A stretch of 64,000 nucleotides of DNA from Brachybacterium squillarum M-6-3 (GCF_000225825.1 NZ_AGBX01000003.1:1-64000); one strand, 5' to 3'; positions 8,201-17,338 are shown, counted from the stretch's first letter. Numbers and translations: made by a program. Notes: generated from the sequence alone by a model not told the origin.

Positions 8201-9340
8201 ATGCCGACGAGCAGTCCCGTCGCCGCGCCCTCCTCGCCGAGCGCCGCCGAGGTGTACCGCGACCTGCTGCACCACGGGCCGCGTGCCCGCACCGACCTCG
8301 CCGCCGGACTGGGGCTCTCCGGCCCCACGATCACGCGCCTCACCCGGGAGATGCTCGACGGCGGCCTGCTGCGTGAGCTGCCGCCCGTGCCGCAGGCCAA
8401 GGGCCGCCCCCAGCAGCCGCTCGAGGTCGCCGAGGACCACGCCCGCTTCCTCGGCGTGAAGATCACCGCCGACTCCGTGCACGCCGCCGTCGTGACCGTG
8501 CGCGGGGAGCCCCTGGAGGAGCGCAGCGTCCCGCTGTCCCGCCCCGCCCCCGAGCTGGTGGAGGCCACCACCGCGGAGCTGTGCCGGGAGCTGCTGGCCG
8601 CCCATCCGCGGGTGGCGGGCGTCGGCGTCGGCATCGGCGCGCAGGTCGACGGCGCAGGCACCGTCGTCTCCTCCTCGATGCTGGGCTGGTCCCAGCCGGT
8701 CGCGCTCGGGCCTCGCCTGGAGGCGGCCCTCGGGGTGCCCGTCACCCTCGGCAACGACTTCCACGCCCTGCTGGAGGGGCTGGCCTGGTCCGGCCCCTCC
8801 CGCGGCCTGCGCTCCTTCGCCGTCGTCACCATCGGCGCCGGGGTGGGCGTCGGCAGCGTGCAGGACGGTCAGGTGCACCGGGGCCGCCGCCACCTGGCCG
8901 GCGTCACCGGCAGCCTGCCCACCATCACCCGGGACGGCCGCGGCCTCCCGCTGCGCGACCTCGCCAGCACCGCCCACGTGCTCGAGGCCGCCCGCGCCCG
9001 CGGCCTGGACCTCGACCCCGCCGGCGGCCTCGCCCCGCTGCTCGCCGCGGGGGCGGCGGGCGATGAGCGGGCGCTCGCCGTCGCCGCCGACGTCGCCCAC
9101 GGCGTCGCCGTCGCCGGGGCCGGGCTGGTCGGTGTGCTGGACCCCGAGGCCCTCGTGCTGGGCGGGGAGGGCGTCGGGCTGCTGCGCCTGGACCCCGGCT
9201 TCGAGGACACCCTGCGCTCGCGCCTCTCCCGGGTGATGCGCGACGTGGACCTGCGCCTGCTGCCCGACGACTTCGACGACTGGGCCCGCGGTGCGGGCGT
9301 CCTGGCCGTCCGCCGTTTCATCGACGCTGCGGACGGCTGA
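8201..9340 (+). CDS. ROK family transcriptional repressor
   Basis: A sugar-responsive repressor of 379 residues. An N-terminal winged helix (residues about 10-65: DLAAGLGLSGPTITRLTREM is the recognition region) is followed by a ROK/actin-like sugar-kinase fold with GVGVGIGAQVDGAG and LGNDFHALLEG. The usual ROK zinc motif of several cysteines is not evident. GGAGGGAGG precedes the ATG. It is convergent with the adjacent galactoside ABC/alpha-galactosidase operon, and a palindromic operator at 15211-15231 covers that operon's promoter. It is therefore the likely local regulator, although the site is 6 kb away. Confidence 0.9.
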   Translation: MPTSSPVAAPSSPSAAEVYRDLLHHGPRARTDLAAGLGLSGPTITRLTREMLDGGLLRELPPVPQAKGRPQQPLEVAEDHARFLGVKITADSVHAAVVTVRGEPLEERSVPLSRPAPELVEATTAELCRELLAAHPRVAGVGVGIGAQVDGAGTVVSSSMLGWSQPVALGPRLEAALGVPVTLGNDFHALLEGLAWSGPSRGLRSFAVVTIGAGVGVGSVQDGQVHRGRRHLAGVTGSLPTITRDGRGLPLRDLASTAHVLEAARARGLDLDPAGGLAPLLAAGAAGDERALAVAADVAHGVAVAGAGLVGVLDPEALVLGGEGVGLLRLDPGFEDTLRSRLSRVMRDVDLRLLPDDFDDWARGAGVLAVRRFIDAADG

Positions 9341-9346
9341 GGCCGC

Positions 9347-9365
9347 CCCGCGAGCTCGTCGCGGG
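9347..9365. terminator. convergent hairpin between ROK gene and ABC operon
   Basis: CCCGCGA and TCGCGGG form a 7-bp stem with a 5-base loop between two convergent stop codons and can serve both strands. Confidence 0.5.
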
Positions 9366-9390
9366 ACGGTCTCCGATCGTCGCGGTCACC

Positions 9391-10797
9391 TCACTCGAAC
9401 AGGGCGTTGACCTGCTCGTTGTACTCCGTGAAGGCGGAGGCGTCGGTCTGGCGCATCCACAGCCGGTCGATCACCGGCTGCAGGACCGAGGCGATCTGCG
9501 CCGCGTTCTCCACCAGCGGGTACAGGCCCGTCTCGCCCTGGTCCACCCGGTCGGTGAAGGGGGAGACCTCCAGGCCCTGCTCCTCGTAGGCGGCGACCGC
9601 GGCCTCGGTGCCCACCGGCGTGGAGGGGAACACCACGGCCCGACCGCCGATGATCTCCTGCGCATCCGGGGAGGCGAGGAAGGCCGCCAGCCGGGCCGCC
9701 TCCTCCGGGTGCTCGCTCTGCGCGGAGAGGGAGTCGCCCAGGCCGTTGAACATCGACATCGGGGTGCCGATGGGTCCGCGGGGCAGCGGGGCGATCCCGA
9801 GATCCACGCCCTCCAGGCTCGCGTAGGTGCCGATCATCCAGGAGCCCGCCACCGCGATCGCCGAGCTCCCGCCCTGCAGCTGGGTCTGGGCGGGGCTGGA
9901 GTCGCCGAACAGGCCGAAGGGCGGGAAGAAGCCCTTGTCGACCAGCCCGAAGTACCAGTCCAGGGTCTGCTGGAAGCGCTCGTCGTCGTAGCGGAAGCGG
10001 GTGCCCCAGGTGTCCTCCTCGGTGAAGAACCAGCCGGTGGACAGGGCGAAGGGGGACCAGGAGGTCTGGCCGGTGTAGTCGATGCCGGCGTCGGCCGCCA
10101 TCCCGTACACGGCCACGTGCTCCGGGTCGAAGCCCTCCTCGTCGCCGCGCACCCCGTTCTCGTCGACGCTCAGGCGCGCCAGCACCCGCTCGAAGCTGCC
10201 GCCGTCCTCGGGGTTCCAGTCCAGGTCGGCCAGGTCCTCCGGGGTCAGCCCGGCCTCCTCGATCACCGTGCGGTCGTACATCAGGGCGATGGTGTCGAAG
10301 TCCTTGGGGACGCCGTAGAGCAGGCCGTCCTGCCCGGTCCACAGCTCCCGCAGGCCCTCCTGGAAGGTGCCCTCCTCCAGGGCCGCGACCTCCGGGTACT
10401 CCCCGAGCGGCGCGATCACGCCGAGCCGCAGGAACTCGGGGTAGCGGCCCAGGTGATCGGTGAACAGGTCCGGGCCGGCCTCGGCGACGAAGCTCGCGGT
10501 GAGCTTTGTCCAGTAGTCGTCCCAGCCCATCTGGGTGATCCGCACCCTGATGTCGGGGTTCTGTGCCATGAACAGGTCGATGGCTTCGGCGTAGCCCGGC
10601 AGCTGGTTGGCGTCCCACAGCCAATAGTCCAGCTCCACGGTGCCCTCGGCGGCGGCGCTGCCGCAGGAGGTGAGGGTGCCGGCCCCGGCGGCGGCCGCGA
10701 GGGCCGCGGCGGTGCCGGTCAGGACCCGACGTCGCGGTGGCCGCGGTGATCCCAGGGTGGATCGGGTCGGGGTGTCGGGGGTGTGTCGTCGTGTCAT
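9391..10797 (-). CDS. ABC transporter sugar-binding lipoprotein
   Basis: The extracellular solute receptor of a carbohydrate importer (family 1 solute-binding fold), 468 residues. The signal region contains a Tat-like RRRVLTG and ends with the lipobox LTSC; Cys45 would be lipidated. The mature part begins VELDYWLWDANQLPGYAEAI, typical of sugar-binding proteins. It is the last gene of the operon, ten bases after the permease stop with GAGG upstream. Galactosides such as raffinose or melibiose are the likely ligands, inferred from the alpha-galactosidase in the same operon. Confidence 0.92.
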   Translation of the reverse strand: MTRRHTPDTPTRSTLGSPRPPRRRVLTGTAAALAAAAGAGTLTSCGSAAAEGTVELDYWLWDANQLPGYAEAIDLFMAQNPDIRVRITQMGWDDYWTKLTASFVAEAGPDLFTDHLGRYPEFLRLGVIAPLGEYPEVAALEEGTFQEGLRELWTGQDGLLYGVPKDFDTIALMYDRTVIEEAGLTPEDLADLDWNPEDGGSFERVLARLSVDENGVRGDEEGFDPEHVAVYGMAADAGIDYTGQTSWSPFALSTGWFFTEEDTWGTRFRYDDERFQQTLDWYFGLVDKGFFPPFGLFGDSSPAQTQLQGGSSAIAVAGSWMIGTYASLEGVDLGIAPLPRGPIGTPMSMFNGLGDSLSAQSEHPEEAARLAAFLASPDAQEIIGGRAVVFPSTPVGTEAAVAAYEEQGLEVSPFTDRVDQGETGLYPLVENAAQIASVLQPVIDRLWMRQTDASAFTEYNEQVNALFE

Positions 10798-10807
10798 CGT
10801 CGGTGCC

Positions 10808-11755
10808 TCACTTGATCCCGCTGAAGCCGATGGAGTTCACGATCCGCTTCGCGAAGACCGCGAAGAGGATCAGCATGGGGGCGGCCGCGACCAGGGTGGC
10901 GGCCATCAGCCCCGCCCAGTCGGTGCCGGACTGCGGCGACTGCGCCCGGAACACCGCGAGCGCCACGGTGAGCACCCGGGAGGAGTCCGTGTAGGAGACC
11001 ATCAGCGCCCAGAAGTACTCGTTCCAGGCGGTCATGTAGGTCAGCAGCGCCAGGGTCGCCATCGGGGCGCCCGCCATCGGCAGGATCAGGGTGAAGAACA
11101 CCCGCACCTTGCTGGCGCCGTCGATGAGCGCGGCCTCCTCCACCTCGCGGGAGATGTTGTTGAAGAACTGCCGCAGGAAGAAGATCGCGAAGGGCGAGAT
11201 GAACAGCGTCGGCAACATGATGCCGACCAGGGTGTCCACCAGGTGCAGGTTCTTGATCAGGATGAAGTTGGGCAGCAGCGTGAAGATCTGGGGGATCATC
11301 ATCGCGCCCAGGAAGATCAGGAACACGGTGTCGCGGCCCTTCCAGCGCAGCCGGGAGAAGGCGTAGGCCGCCATCGCGCAGGAGAAGGTCTGCACCACGG
11401 TGATCGTGGTCGCCACGATCACCGAGTTCAGCAGGTAGCGCCAGAAGTTGATGGAGGCGCCGGAGCCGCCCTGGGCGACGGCCTCCTCGACCGACTGCAG
11501 GCCGAAGACCCGCTCGAAGCCGCCGGCGGAGAAGCCGACGGGCAGCAGGCTGGTGGGGTCGGTCGCGAGCGCCGTGTTCGAGCTCAGCGCGGTGCGCAGC
11601 ATCCAGTAGAAGGGGAACAGCGTCACCACCAGGATCACGATCATCACGATCCAGGCGATCACGCGGCCGGGCGTCAGGCGGCGCCGGCGACGGGGCTCCG
11701 GGGGAGCGGGGGCGGTGGCGGCCGGGTCGGCCGCGGCGGTGGTCGTCGTCATCAC
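10808..11755 (-). CDS. carbohydrate ABC transporter permease, MalG type
   Basis: An inner-membrane permease of 315 residues with six helices. Residues 1-35 are a polar Ala/Pro/Arg tail. The EAA loop EEAALIDGASKVRVFFTLIL, which contacts the ATPase, is intact. It is 12 bases downstream of the partner permease. No ATPase gene is present in this operon, so a shared MsiK-type ATPase encoded elsewhere is expected, as is usual for actinobacterial sugar importers. Confidence 0.93.
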   Translation of the reverse strand: MMTTTTAAADPAATAPAPPEPRRRRRLTPGRVIAWIVMIVILVVTLFPFYWMLRTALSSNTALATDPTSLLPVGFSAGGFERVFGLQSVEEAVAQGGSGASINFWRYLLNSVIVATTITVVQTFSCAMAAYAFSRLRWKGRDTVFLIFLGAMMIPQIFTLLPNFILIKNLHLVDTLVGIMLPTLFISPFAIFFLRQFFNNISREVEEAALIDGASKVRVFFTLILPMAGAPMATLALLTYMTAWNEYFWALMVSYTDSSRVLTVALAVFRAQSPQSGTDWAGLMAATLVAAAPMLILFAVFAKRIVNSIGFSGIK

Positions 11756-11767
11756 GGGTCTCCTCCC

Positions 11768-12688
11768 TCAGTCCAGGTCCGACTGCCCGGCCCGGCTGAG
11801 CCAGTACTGGGCGAAGGTGATGACCATGAGGATCAGCAGCAGCGCCACCGACAGGGCCGAGGCGTAGCCGAACTCGTACTGCGCGAAGGCGTTCTCGTAG
11901 ATGTACATCTGGAGGACCTTGGAGGCGTCGGCGGGGCCACCCTGGGTGGTCACCGAGACCGTGTCGAATACCTGGAAGCTGCCGATGATCGTCATGATCA
12001 GCACCAGTGCCAGGATCGGCCGCAGCAGCGGCAGGGTGATGCGGCGGAACATCGCCAGCTCCCCGGCACCCTCGGTGCGGGCCGCCTCGTAGAGCTGCTC
12101 GGGGATCGACTGCAGCCCCGCGAACAGCAGCAGCGCCGTGTAGCCCATGTGCCGCCACACGTTCACCAGCGCGATCGTCGGGATCACCCAGGACTCGTTG
12201 GCCCAGAAGGAGATCGGGTCCACGCCCAGCCCCTGCAGCGCCAGGTTCACGATGCCGAGCTGCGAGTCCAGCAGCCAGAGGAACACGATCGCGGCCACCA
12301 CGTTCGAGACCAGGTACGGGGCCAGCACCAGCGAGCGCAGCCAGGTGGACTGGGTGAGCCGCTGCATCAGCACCGCGATCAGCAGCGCCGCCACCGTCTG
12401 CACGCCGATGTTGATCAGCACGTACACCACGGTCACCCGCAGCGAGGTCCAGAAGACCGGGTCCGCCAGCAGGGTGCGGTAGTTCTCCAGCCCCACCCAC
12501 TGCGGCGGGGTGAGGATCGCGTACTCGGTGAAGGAGTAGTACAGCCCGGTCAGCAGCGGCCAGACCAGGAAGACGAGCAGGCCGATGCTCGCGGGCAGGA
12601 TGAACAGCAGGGCCAGGCGGGTGTCGTCGCGGCGGCGTCGTCGTGGGGGCGCGGCCGCCGCGGGGCGGGGCGGGGCGGTGGTGGACAT
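11768..12688 (-). CDS. carbohydrate ABC transporter permease, MalF type
   Basis: The first permease of the importer, 306 residues. A basic N-terminal tail (RRRRRDD) precedes six transmembrane helices. The EAA loop reads YEAARTEGAGELAMFRRI. GAGAGGACG lies before the ATG. It pairs with the MalG-type permease downstream to form the membrane channel, and follows the alpha-galactosidase gene by 37 bases in one operon. Confidence 0.92.
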   Translation of the reverse strand: MSTTAPPRPAAAAPPRRRRRDDTRLALLFILPASIGLLVFLVWPLLTGLYYSFTEYAILTPPQWVGLENYRTLLADPVFWTSLRVTVVYVLINIGVQTVAALLIAVLMQRLTQSTWLRSLVLAPYLVSNVVAAIVFLWLLDSQLGIVNLALQGLGVDPISFWANESWVIPTIALVNVWRHMGYTALLLFAGLQSIPEQLYEAARTEGAGELAMFRRITLPLLRPILALVLIMTIIGSFQVFDTVSVTTQGGPADASKVLQMYIYENAFAQYEFGYASALSVALLLILMVITFAQYWLSRAGQSDLD

Positions 12689-12725
12689 CGTCGTCCTCTC
12701 GTGTGGTTCCGTGATGGGGCGGGAG

Positions 12726-15053
12726 TCAGGGGGTGGGGGCGTCCCCCAGCGCGGTGACCTCGAGCAGCACGGCCGTCTCGGGCCACATCACGGGGGCGGT
12801 GACGCCGGCGTGCACGAGCACGGAGCCGGGCAGGTCGACGTGCTCCACGAGCGGCGCGGAGGGGATGCCGGGGTGCATGGCGTCGGTCGCGGGGTCGGCG
12901 TCGGCGCGGGCCCAGGCGGGCCAGGCCAGCCCCTGGGGGCGCTCACCGGGCTCGAGGATCCGCAGCCGGTAGCGGCGGGCCGGGTCGAGGCCGGGCAGGC
13001 GCAGCCGGCCGACGGGGGAGAGGTCCGTGGTGTCCACCGCGGTGACGGTGTAGAGGGCGTGGTCGCGGGCGGGGGAGAGCACGCCGGTGATCCACAGGGC
13101 GTCCTGGCCGCGGTCGGCGCGCACCAGGTCGCCGGTCAGCAGCAACGGGCGCAGCCGCTTGTAGAGGGTGATCCACTCGCGCAGCTCGGCGAGCTCCGCC
13201 GCGGAGGCACGGGCCAGGTCCCATTCGATGCCGAGATGGCCCAGCAGGGCGCTCGCGGCGCGGAAGCCCAGGCTGTGCAGGCGGCCGGTGGTGTGGGAGC
13301 CGCCGGAGGCGATATGGCTGCCCATCATCTCCAGCGGCACCAGCTGGCTGGTCCAGCGGTTCATCTGCGCCCGCTCCAGCGGGTCGATGCAGTCCGAGAC
13401 CCAGATGCGGTCGGTGCGCTCCAGCACGCCGAGGTCGACGCGCGCGCCGCCGGAGGAGCAGGACTCGATCTCCAGGCCGGGGTGCGCGGCCTCCAGGGCG
13501 TCCAGCAGACGGTAGACGGCCTCGGTCTGCGCGTGGGTGGCGGCGGCGCCGGTGGCCTGGGTGGCGGCCTCGATGAGGTCCCGGTTGTGGTCCCACTTGA
13601 GGTAGGCGATGTCGTACTCGCGCAGCAGCGCGTCCATCTGGGTGAACACGTGGTCGAAGGCGCCGGGGATCGCGAGGTTCAGCACCTGCTGGTGGCGGGA
13701 CTCGAGGGGCATCCGCTCGGGGGAGGGCGCCATGACCCAGTCGGGGTGGGCGCGGGCGAGGTCCGAGTCGGGGTTGATCATCTCCGGTTCGAACCAGAGG
13801 CCGAACTGCATCCTGCGGGCGGTGACGTGATCGATCAGCGGGCCGAGGCCGCGGGGCCACATCTCCTCGGAGACCACCCAGTCGCCCAGGCCCGAGGTGT
13901 CGTCGCGGCGGGAGCCGAACCAGCCGTCGTCCAGCACGAAGCGCTCCACGCCGAGGTCGGCGGCGCGGTCGGCGAGGTCGGTGAGGCGGTCGAGGTCGTG
14001 GTCGAAGTAGACGGCCTCCCAGACGTTCAGGGTGACGGGCCGTTCGGCGTCCACGGCGCGGCGGCCACTCCAGGTGGCGCGGTCGCGCAGGTGGGCGTGG
14101 AAGCGGTGGGCGATCGGGTCCAGGCCCGCCGCGGAGTGCGCGCCGTACACCCAGGGGGAGGCGTAGGCGGCGCCCGGGGCCAGGCGGCCCTCGCCGGGCA
14201 GCAGCAGCTCCCCGCCGCCGATCACCTGCACGCCGCTGGACAGGCGTTCGGCGAGGTGCAGGTGGTTGCCGGAGAAGGCGGTGTGCACGGCCCAGACCTC
14301 GCCGGTGTGGAAGTCGAAGCCCGCGGTGCCCAGGTGCAGCAGGTGGGCGGCGTCGGGGCCGGTGCGGCCGCGGCGGTTCTCCCGCAGGTGGGTCCCGGTG
14401 ACCATGGCGTGCCGCTGCGGGGTGCGCTCCTTGGTCCAGCGGCCGGCGAAGTCGAGCACCTCGGTGGCATCCAGCGGCACCGGCAGCACGGTGACCAGGT
14501 CCTGCACCGTGTACGGCGTCGCGCCGGTGTTGGTGACGGTGGCGCGGCTGCGCAGCAGGCCGCTGGGCAGCAGCTCCAGGTCCAGGGCGACGGCCAGGCC
14601 GTTCGCGGGGTCCTCGAGGTGGCAGCGCAGCCGGGCGGGGCCGCTCGCGGTGAAGGCGGCGGTGACCGGCTCGACGTTCTCCTCGCCGGGGACGGCCAGG
14701 TCCAGCCCGGTGGTGGTCAGGCGCGGGGCGAAGCCGGAGCCGTCGTCGCGGGCGCCGGAGAGGCCGGGTCGGCCCAGCCAGCCGTCGGCGTTCTGGGGGA
14801 GGACGCCGACGCGCAGCGGCACGTCGGGGGCGTTGTGGGGGATGGCGGGGGTGGCGACGGCGGCGAGGGCCCGGGCTGTCGGCTCGTCGAGCGCGCCGAG
14901 GTCGCTGCCCCAGTGCAGGATCGCGGGGATCCGCCCACCGGTCACGTCGAGCAGCACGGAGACGCCCGCCGCGCGCAGGTGCACGCGCTGGGTGGGGCCG
15001 GTGGCCTCGGCGCGGGGATCGGCGGCCGGGAGGAGCGGGGAGGCAGCGGGCAT
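12726..15053 (-). CDS. alpha-galactosidase, glycoside hydrolase family 36
   Basis: Cytosolic hydrolase removing terminal alpha-galactosyl units from sugars such as melibiose and raffinose after import. The 775 residues match GH36 enzymes. An N-terminal beta-sandwich runs to about residue 340, followed by a TIM barrel. The nucleophile is Asp488 in YLKWDHNRD and the acid/base is Asp554 in WVSDCIDPLE; ESCSSGGARVD (about 530-540) is the substrate loop. There is no signal peptide. It is the first gene of an operon with both permeases and the binding protein, driven from the promoter at 15225-15253. Confidence 0.95.
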   Translation of the reverse strand: MPAASPLLPAADPRAEATGPTQRVHLRAAGVSVLLDVTGGRIPAILHWGSDLGALDEPTARALAAVATPAIPHNAPDVPLRVGVLPQNADGWLGRPGLSGARDDGSGFAPRLTTTGLDLAVPGEENVEPVTAAFTASGPARLRCHLEDPANGLAVALDLELLPSGLLRSRATVTNTGATPYTVQDLVTVLPVPLDATEVLDFAGRWTKERTPQRHAMVTGTHLRENRRGRTGPDAAHLLHLGTAGFDFHTGEVWAVHTAFSGNHLHLAERLSSGVQVIGGGELLLPGEGRLAPGAAYASPWVYGAHSAAGLDPIAHRFHAHLRDRATWSGRRAVDAERPVTLNVWEAVYFDHDLDRLTDLADRAADLGVERFVLDDGWFGSRRDDTSGLGDWVVSEEMWPRGLGPLIDHVTARRMQFGLWFEPEMINPDSDLARAHPDWVMAPSPERMPLESRHQQVLNLAIPGAFDHVFTQMDALLREYDIAYLKWDHNRDLIEAATQATGAAATHAQTEAVYRLLDALEAAHPGLEIESCSSGGARVDLGVLERTDRIWVSDCIDPLERAQMNRWTSQLVPLEMMGSHIASGGSHTTGRLHSLGFRAASALLGHLGIEWDLARASAAELAELREWITLYKRLRPLLLTGDLVRADRGQDALWITGVLSPARDHALYTVTAVDTTDLSPVGRLRLPGLDPARRYRLRILEPGERPQGLAWPAWARADADPATDAMHPGIPSAPLVEHVDLPGSVLVHAGVTAPVMWPETAVLLEVTALGDAPTP

Positions 15054-15210
15054 GCGGGGGAGTCCTCGTCGTCTGGGGCGGTGCGGTGCGGGGCGGGGCG
15101 GGCCGGGTGGTGTGGGGGCGGGGTCGGCGGTGATCCGGGTGTCGGCGGGAGGGATCGTCGTCGGGGCATCGGTGACCCGTCCCGGCGTAGACGGTCAGCA
15201 TCGCCCGTGG

Positions 15211-15231
15211 TTACTTACGCGCCGAAAGTAA
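15211..15231. promoter_or_regulatory. palindromic operator of the galactoside operon
   Basis: TTACTTA-CGCGCCG-AAAGTAA is an inverted repeat with one mismatch in 7-base arms. It covers the -10 hexamer of the minus-strand promoter, where a bound repressor would block transcription. AT-rich TTACTTT half-sites are of the type bound by ROK regulators, and a ROK gene sits at the far end of the operon. The site also lies 125 bases before the divergent aminotransferase gene. Confidence 0.6.
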
Positions 15232-15253
15232 TACCGCTGGGCGGTCACGTCAA
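15225..15253 (-). promoter_or_regulatory. promoter of the alpha-galactosidase/ABC operon
   Basis: On the minus strand TTGACG (-35) and TACTTT (-10) are separated by exactly 17 bases. The -10 lies inside the operator at 15211-15231. The rest of the gap 15054-15355 is leader sequence with nothing else I can identify. Confidence 0.65.
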
Positions 15254-15355
15254 GGGGTACGCCCGGTGCGGGGATAGCCTGGGCCGGTCCCGCGCACGGC
15301 GCGCGGGTCCGCGGCGCCCCGTCGGGGGTGTCCGGCCGGTCGAAGGAGAGGCCCG

Positions 15356-16567
15356 ATGTTCTTCACCCAGTCCTCGAAGCTGCGCGACGTCTGCTACGAG
15401 ATCCGAGGACCGGTGCCCGCCGAGGCAGCCCGCATGGAGGCCGAGGGGCACAAGATCATCAAGCTGAACATCGGCAACCCCGCCCCCTTCGGCTTCGAGG
15501 CGCCCGACGAGATCCTCGTCGACATGATCCGCAGCCTGCCCACCGCGCAGGGCTACTCCGACTCCCGCGGCATCCCCGCCGCCCGCCGCGCGGTCGCGCA
15601 GTACTACCAGACCCTCGGCATGCCCGGCATGGAGCTGGACGACATCTACCTCGGCAACGGCGTCTCCGAGCTGATCCAGATGACCTGCCAGGCCCTCGTG
15701 GACGACGGCGACGAGGTGCTCGTGCCCTCCCCGGACTACCCGCTGTGGACCGCCTCGGTCGCGCTCGCCGGCGGCCGCGCCGTGCACTACCGCTGCGACG
15801 AGGAGCAGGACTGGCAGCCCGACGTCAGCGATATCGCCGACAAGGTCACCCCCCGCACCAAGGCCATCGTCGTCATCAACCCCAACAACCCCACCGGCGC
15901 GGTCTACCCCGAGCCGGTGCTGCGCGAGATCGTCGAGGTGGCCCGCAAGCACGGCCTGATGATCCTGGCCGACGAGATCTACGACAAGATCCTCTACGAC
16001 GACGCCGTGCACACCCCCATCGCGCGCCTCGCCCCCGACCTGCTCTCCATCACCTTCAACGGGCTCTCCAAGGCCTACCGGGTGGCGGGCTTCCGGGCCG
16101 GCTGGATGGCGCTGTACGGTCCGAAGGAGGAGGCGGCCAGCTTCATCGAGGGTCTGGACGTGCTCTCGAACATGCGGCTGTGCCCGAACGTCCCCGCCCA
16201 GCACGTGGTGGCGACGGCGCTCGGCGGGTACCAGTCCGTGCACGAGCTGCTGCTGCCCGGCGGTCGCCTGCGCGAGCAGCGCGACGTGGCTTACGAGGGT
16301 CTCAGCGCGATCGACGGCGTGGACGTGGTCAAGGCCCAGGGTGCGCTGTACATGTTCCCGAAGGTCGACCGCGAGATGTACCGCATGGAGGACGACGAGC
16401 AGTTCGCCTACGACCTGCTGCGCTCGAAGAAGCTGCTGGTCACGCACGGCTCCGGCTTCAACTACCCGACCCCCGACCACTTCCGCCTGGTCACCCTGCC
16501 TGGCGTGGACCTGCTCGAGGACGCGGTCGACCGCATCGCCGACCATCTCGCCTCCATCCGCCGCTGA
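15356..16567 (+). CDS. PLP-dependent aminotransferase, AlaA-like
   Basis: A class I aminotransferase of 403 residues, most like the alanine-synthesising AlaA group that moves an amino group between glutamate and pyruvate. The PLP Schiff-base lysine is Lys239 in FNGLSKAYR. INPNNPTG (174-181) and DEIYDKILYDD (206-216) bind the cofactor, and RLVTLPGVDLLEDAVDRI is the C-terminal substrate region. GGAGAGG precedes the ATG. It is divergent from the galactoside operon. Substrate is inferred from family likeness only. Confidence 0.88.
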   Translation: MFFTQSSKLRDVCYEIRGPVPAEAARMEAEGHKIIKLNIGNPAPFGFEAPDEILVDMIRSLPTAQGYSDSRGIPAARRAVAQYYQTLGMPGMELDDIYLGNGVSELIQMTCQALVDDGDEVLVPSPDYPLWTASVALAGGRAVHYRCDEEQDWQPDVSDIADKVTPRTKAIVVINPNNPTGAVYPEPVLREIVEVARKHGLMILADEIYDKILYDDAVHTPIARLAPDLLSITFNGLSKAYRVAGFRAGWMALYGPKEEAASFIEGLDVLSNMRLCPNVPAQHVVATALGGYQSVHELLLPGGRLREQRDVAYEGLSAIDGVDVVKAQGALYMFPKVDREMYRMEDDEQFAYDLLRSKKLLVTHGSGFNYPTPDHFRLVTLPGVDLLEDAVDRIADHLASIRR

Positions 16568-16718
16568 CGGGCGGGGCCGGGCGCCTCGGGGCGCGCGGCC
16601 TCATCCGCGCCCGGCCTCGTGGGCGGTCTGCTTCGCCCGTGCGCGCCCGGCCGCCCGCCGCCCGTGCACCGCGCCCGGCCTCCTGGGTGGGACCCATCCG
16701 GGGCCGCCTTCTCGCGCT

Positions 16719-16760
16719 TTTGTGCGCTCATGAACCGTGCACGGTTCGTGAGCGCACAAA
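16719..16760. repeat. dispersed palindromic element, copy 1
   Basis: A 42-base near-perfect palindrome with 21-base arms and one mismatch; it opens with TTTGTGCGCTCATGAACC. A related copy lies at 51994-52031. It occupies the 16568-16948 gap after the aminotransferase gene. Fused T and A tracts at its ends would let it act as a two-way terminator. Confidence 0.8.
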
Positions 16761-16833
16761 GGTCAAAAGGTCGGGGGCGCGGTGCGGAGCGTCGGCCGGA
16801 TCGGTGGCGCCGGGGCCGCACACTATTCATCGC

Positions 16834-16857
16834 CTCACTTCCATTGGTGGAAGTGAG
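16834..16857. terminator. hairpin between aminotransferase and DUF1304 genes
   Basis: CTCACTTCCA and TGGAAGTGAG form a perfect 10-bp stem with a TTGG loop, 91 bases beyond the DUF1304 stop codon. It probably ends the minus-strand transcript. Confidence 0.4.
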
Positions 16858-16870
16858 ACGGTGAAAAGTT

Positions 16871-16906
16871 CGTCCGGGGCGTCCGGGGCGTCCGGGGCGT
16901 CCGGGG
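16871..16906. repeat. four 9-bp tandem units
   Basis: CGTCCGGGG is repeated four times without change in non-coding sequence just after the DUF1304 stop codon. It is a simple, probably length-variable repeat. Confidence 0.85.
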
Positions 16907-16948
16907 CGACCGAGGTGCCGGTGCCCGGTGCCCGGTGTGCGGTCCGGG

Positions 16949-17338
16949 TCAGAGGGCGAGGGCGAGGAGGCTCGTGATCACCGCGAGGAGGGGGAGGGTG
17001 CCCTGCTTGATCGCAGCGGAGCGGTGGGCGCGGGAGCTCAGCAGCAGCACGGTCGCGGCCGCGAGCATCGCGCCGGTGCCCGCGAGGATCAGGGTGAGGC
17101 CCACGGTGGTCGCGCCCAGCAGCGCCGCCACCGCGCCGGCCGCCGCCATGATGCCGAGGAACAGGTTGTAGAAGCCCTGGTTGAAGGCCATCTCCTTCGT
17201 CGCGGCGACCTCCTGGGCGGACTGCTCGCCGAAGATCGCCTGGGCGGCGGGGGAGCCCCACACCAGCGACTCGAGGCGGAAGATCACCGCGTGCAGCGCG
17301 GCGGCGGCGAGGGCGAGGACGGCGGCGAGGATCAGCAC
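16949..17338 (-). CDS. DUF1304 family membrane protein
   Basis: A four-helix membrane protein of 129 residues. The FNQGFYNLFLGIMA motif and the preceding FRLESLVWGSPAAQAIFG fit DUF1304. The GTG at 17338 (VLILAAVL) is chosen since GGAG lies eight bases upstream and the family is about 120 residues; the frame is open further upstream, but with no family likeness. It is divergent from the TetR gene. Its role is unknown. Confidence 0.85.
   Translation of the reverse strand: MLILAAVLALAAAALHAVIFRLESLVWGSPAAQAIFGEQSAQEVAATKEMAFNQGFYNLFLGIMAAAGAVAALLGATTVGLTLILAGTGAMLAAATVLLLSSRAHRSAAIKQGTLPLLAVITSLLALAL

Noticed and set aside
12585-15467. 960-residue plus-strand open frame
   Set aside because: It is a shadow of the GH36 gene on the other strand; its Gly/Gln/Val/His-rich composition is the usual high-GC antisense artefact.
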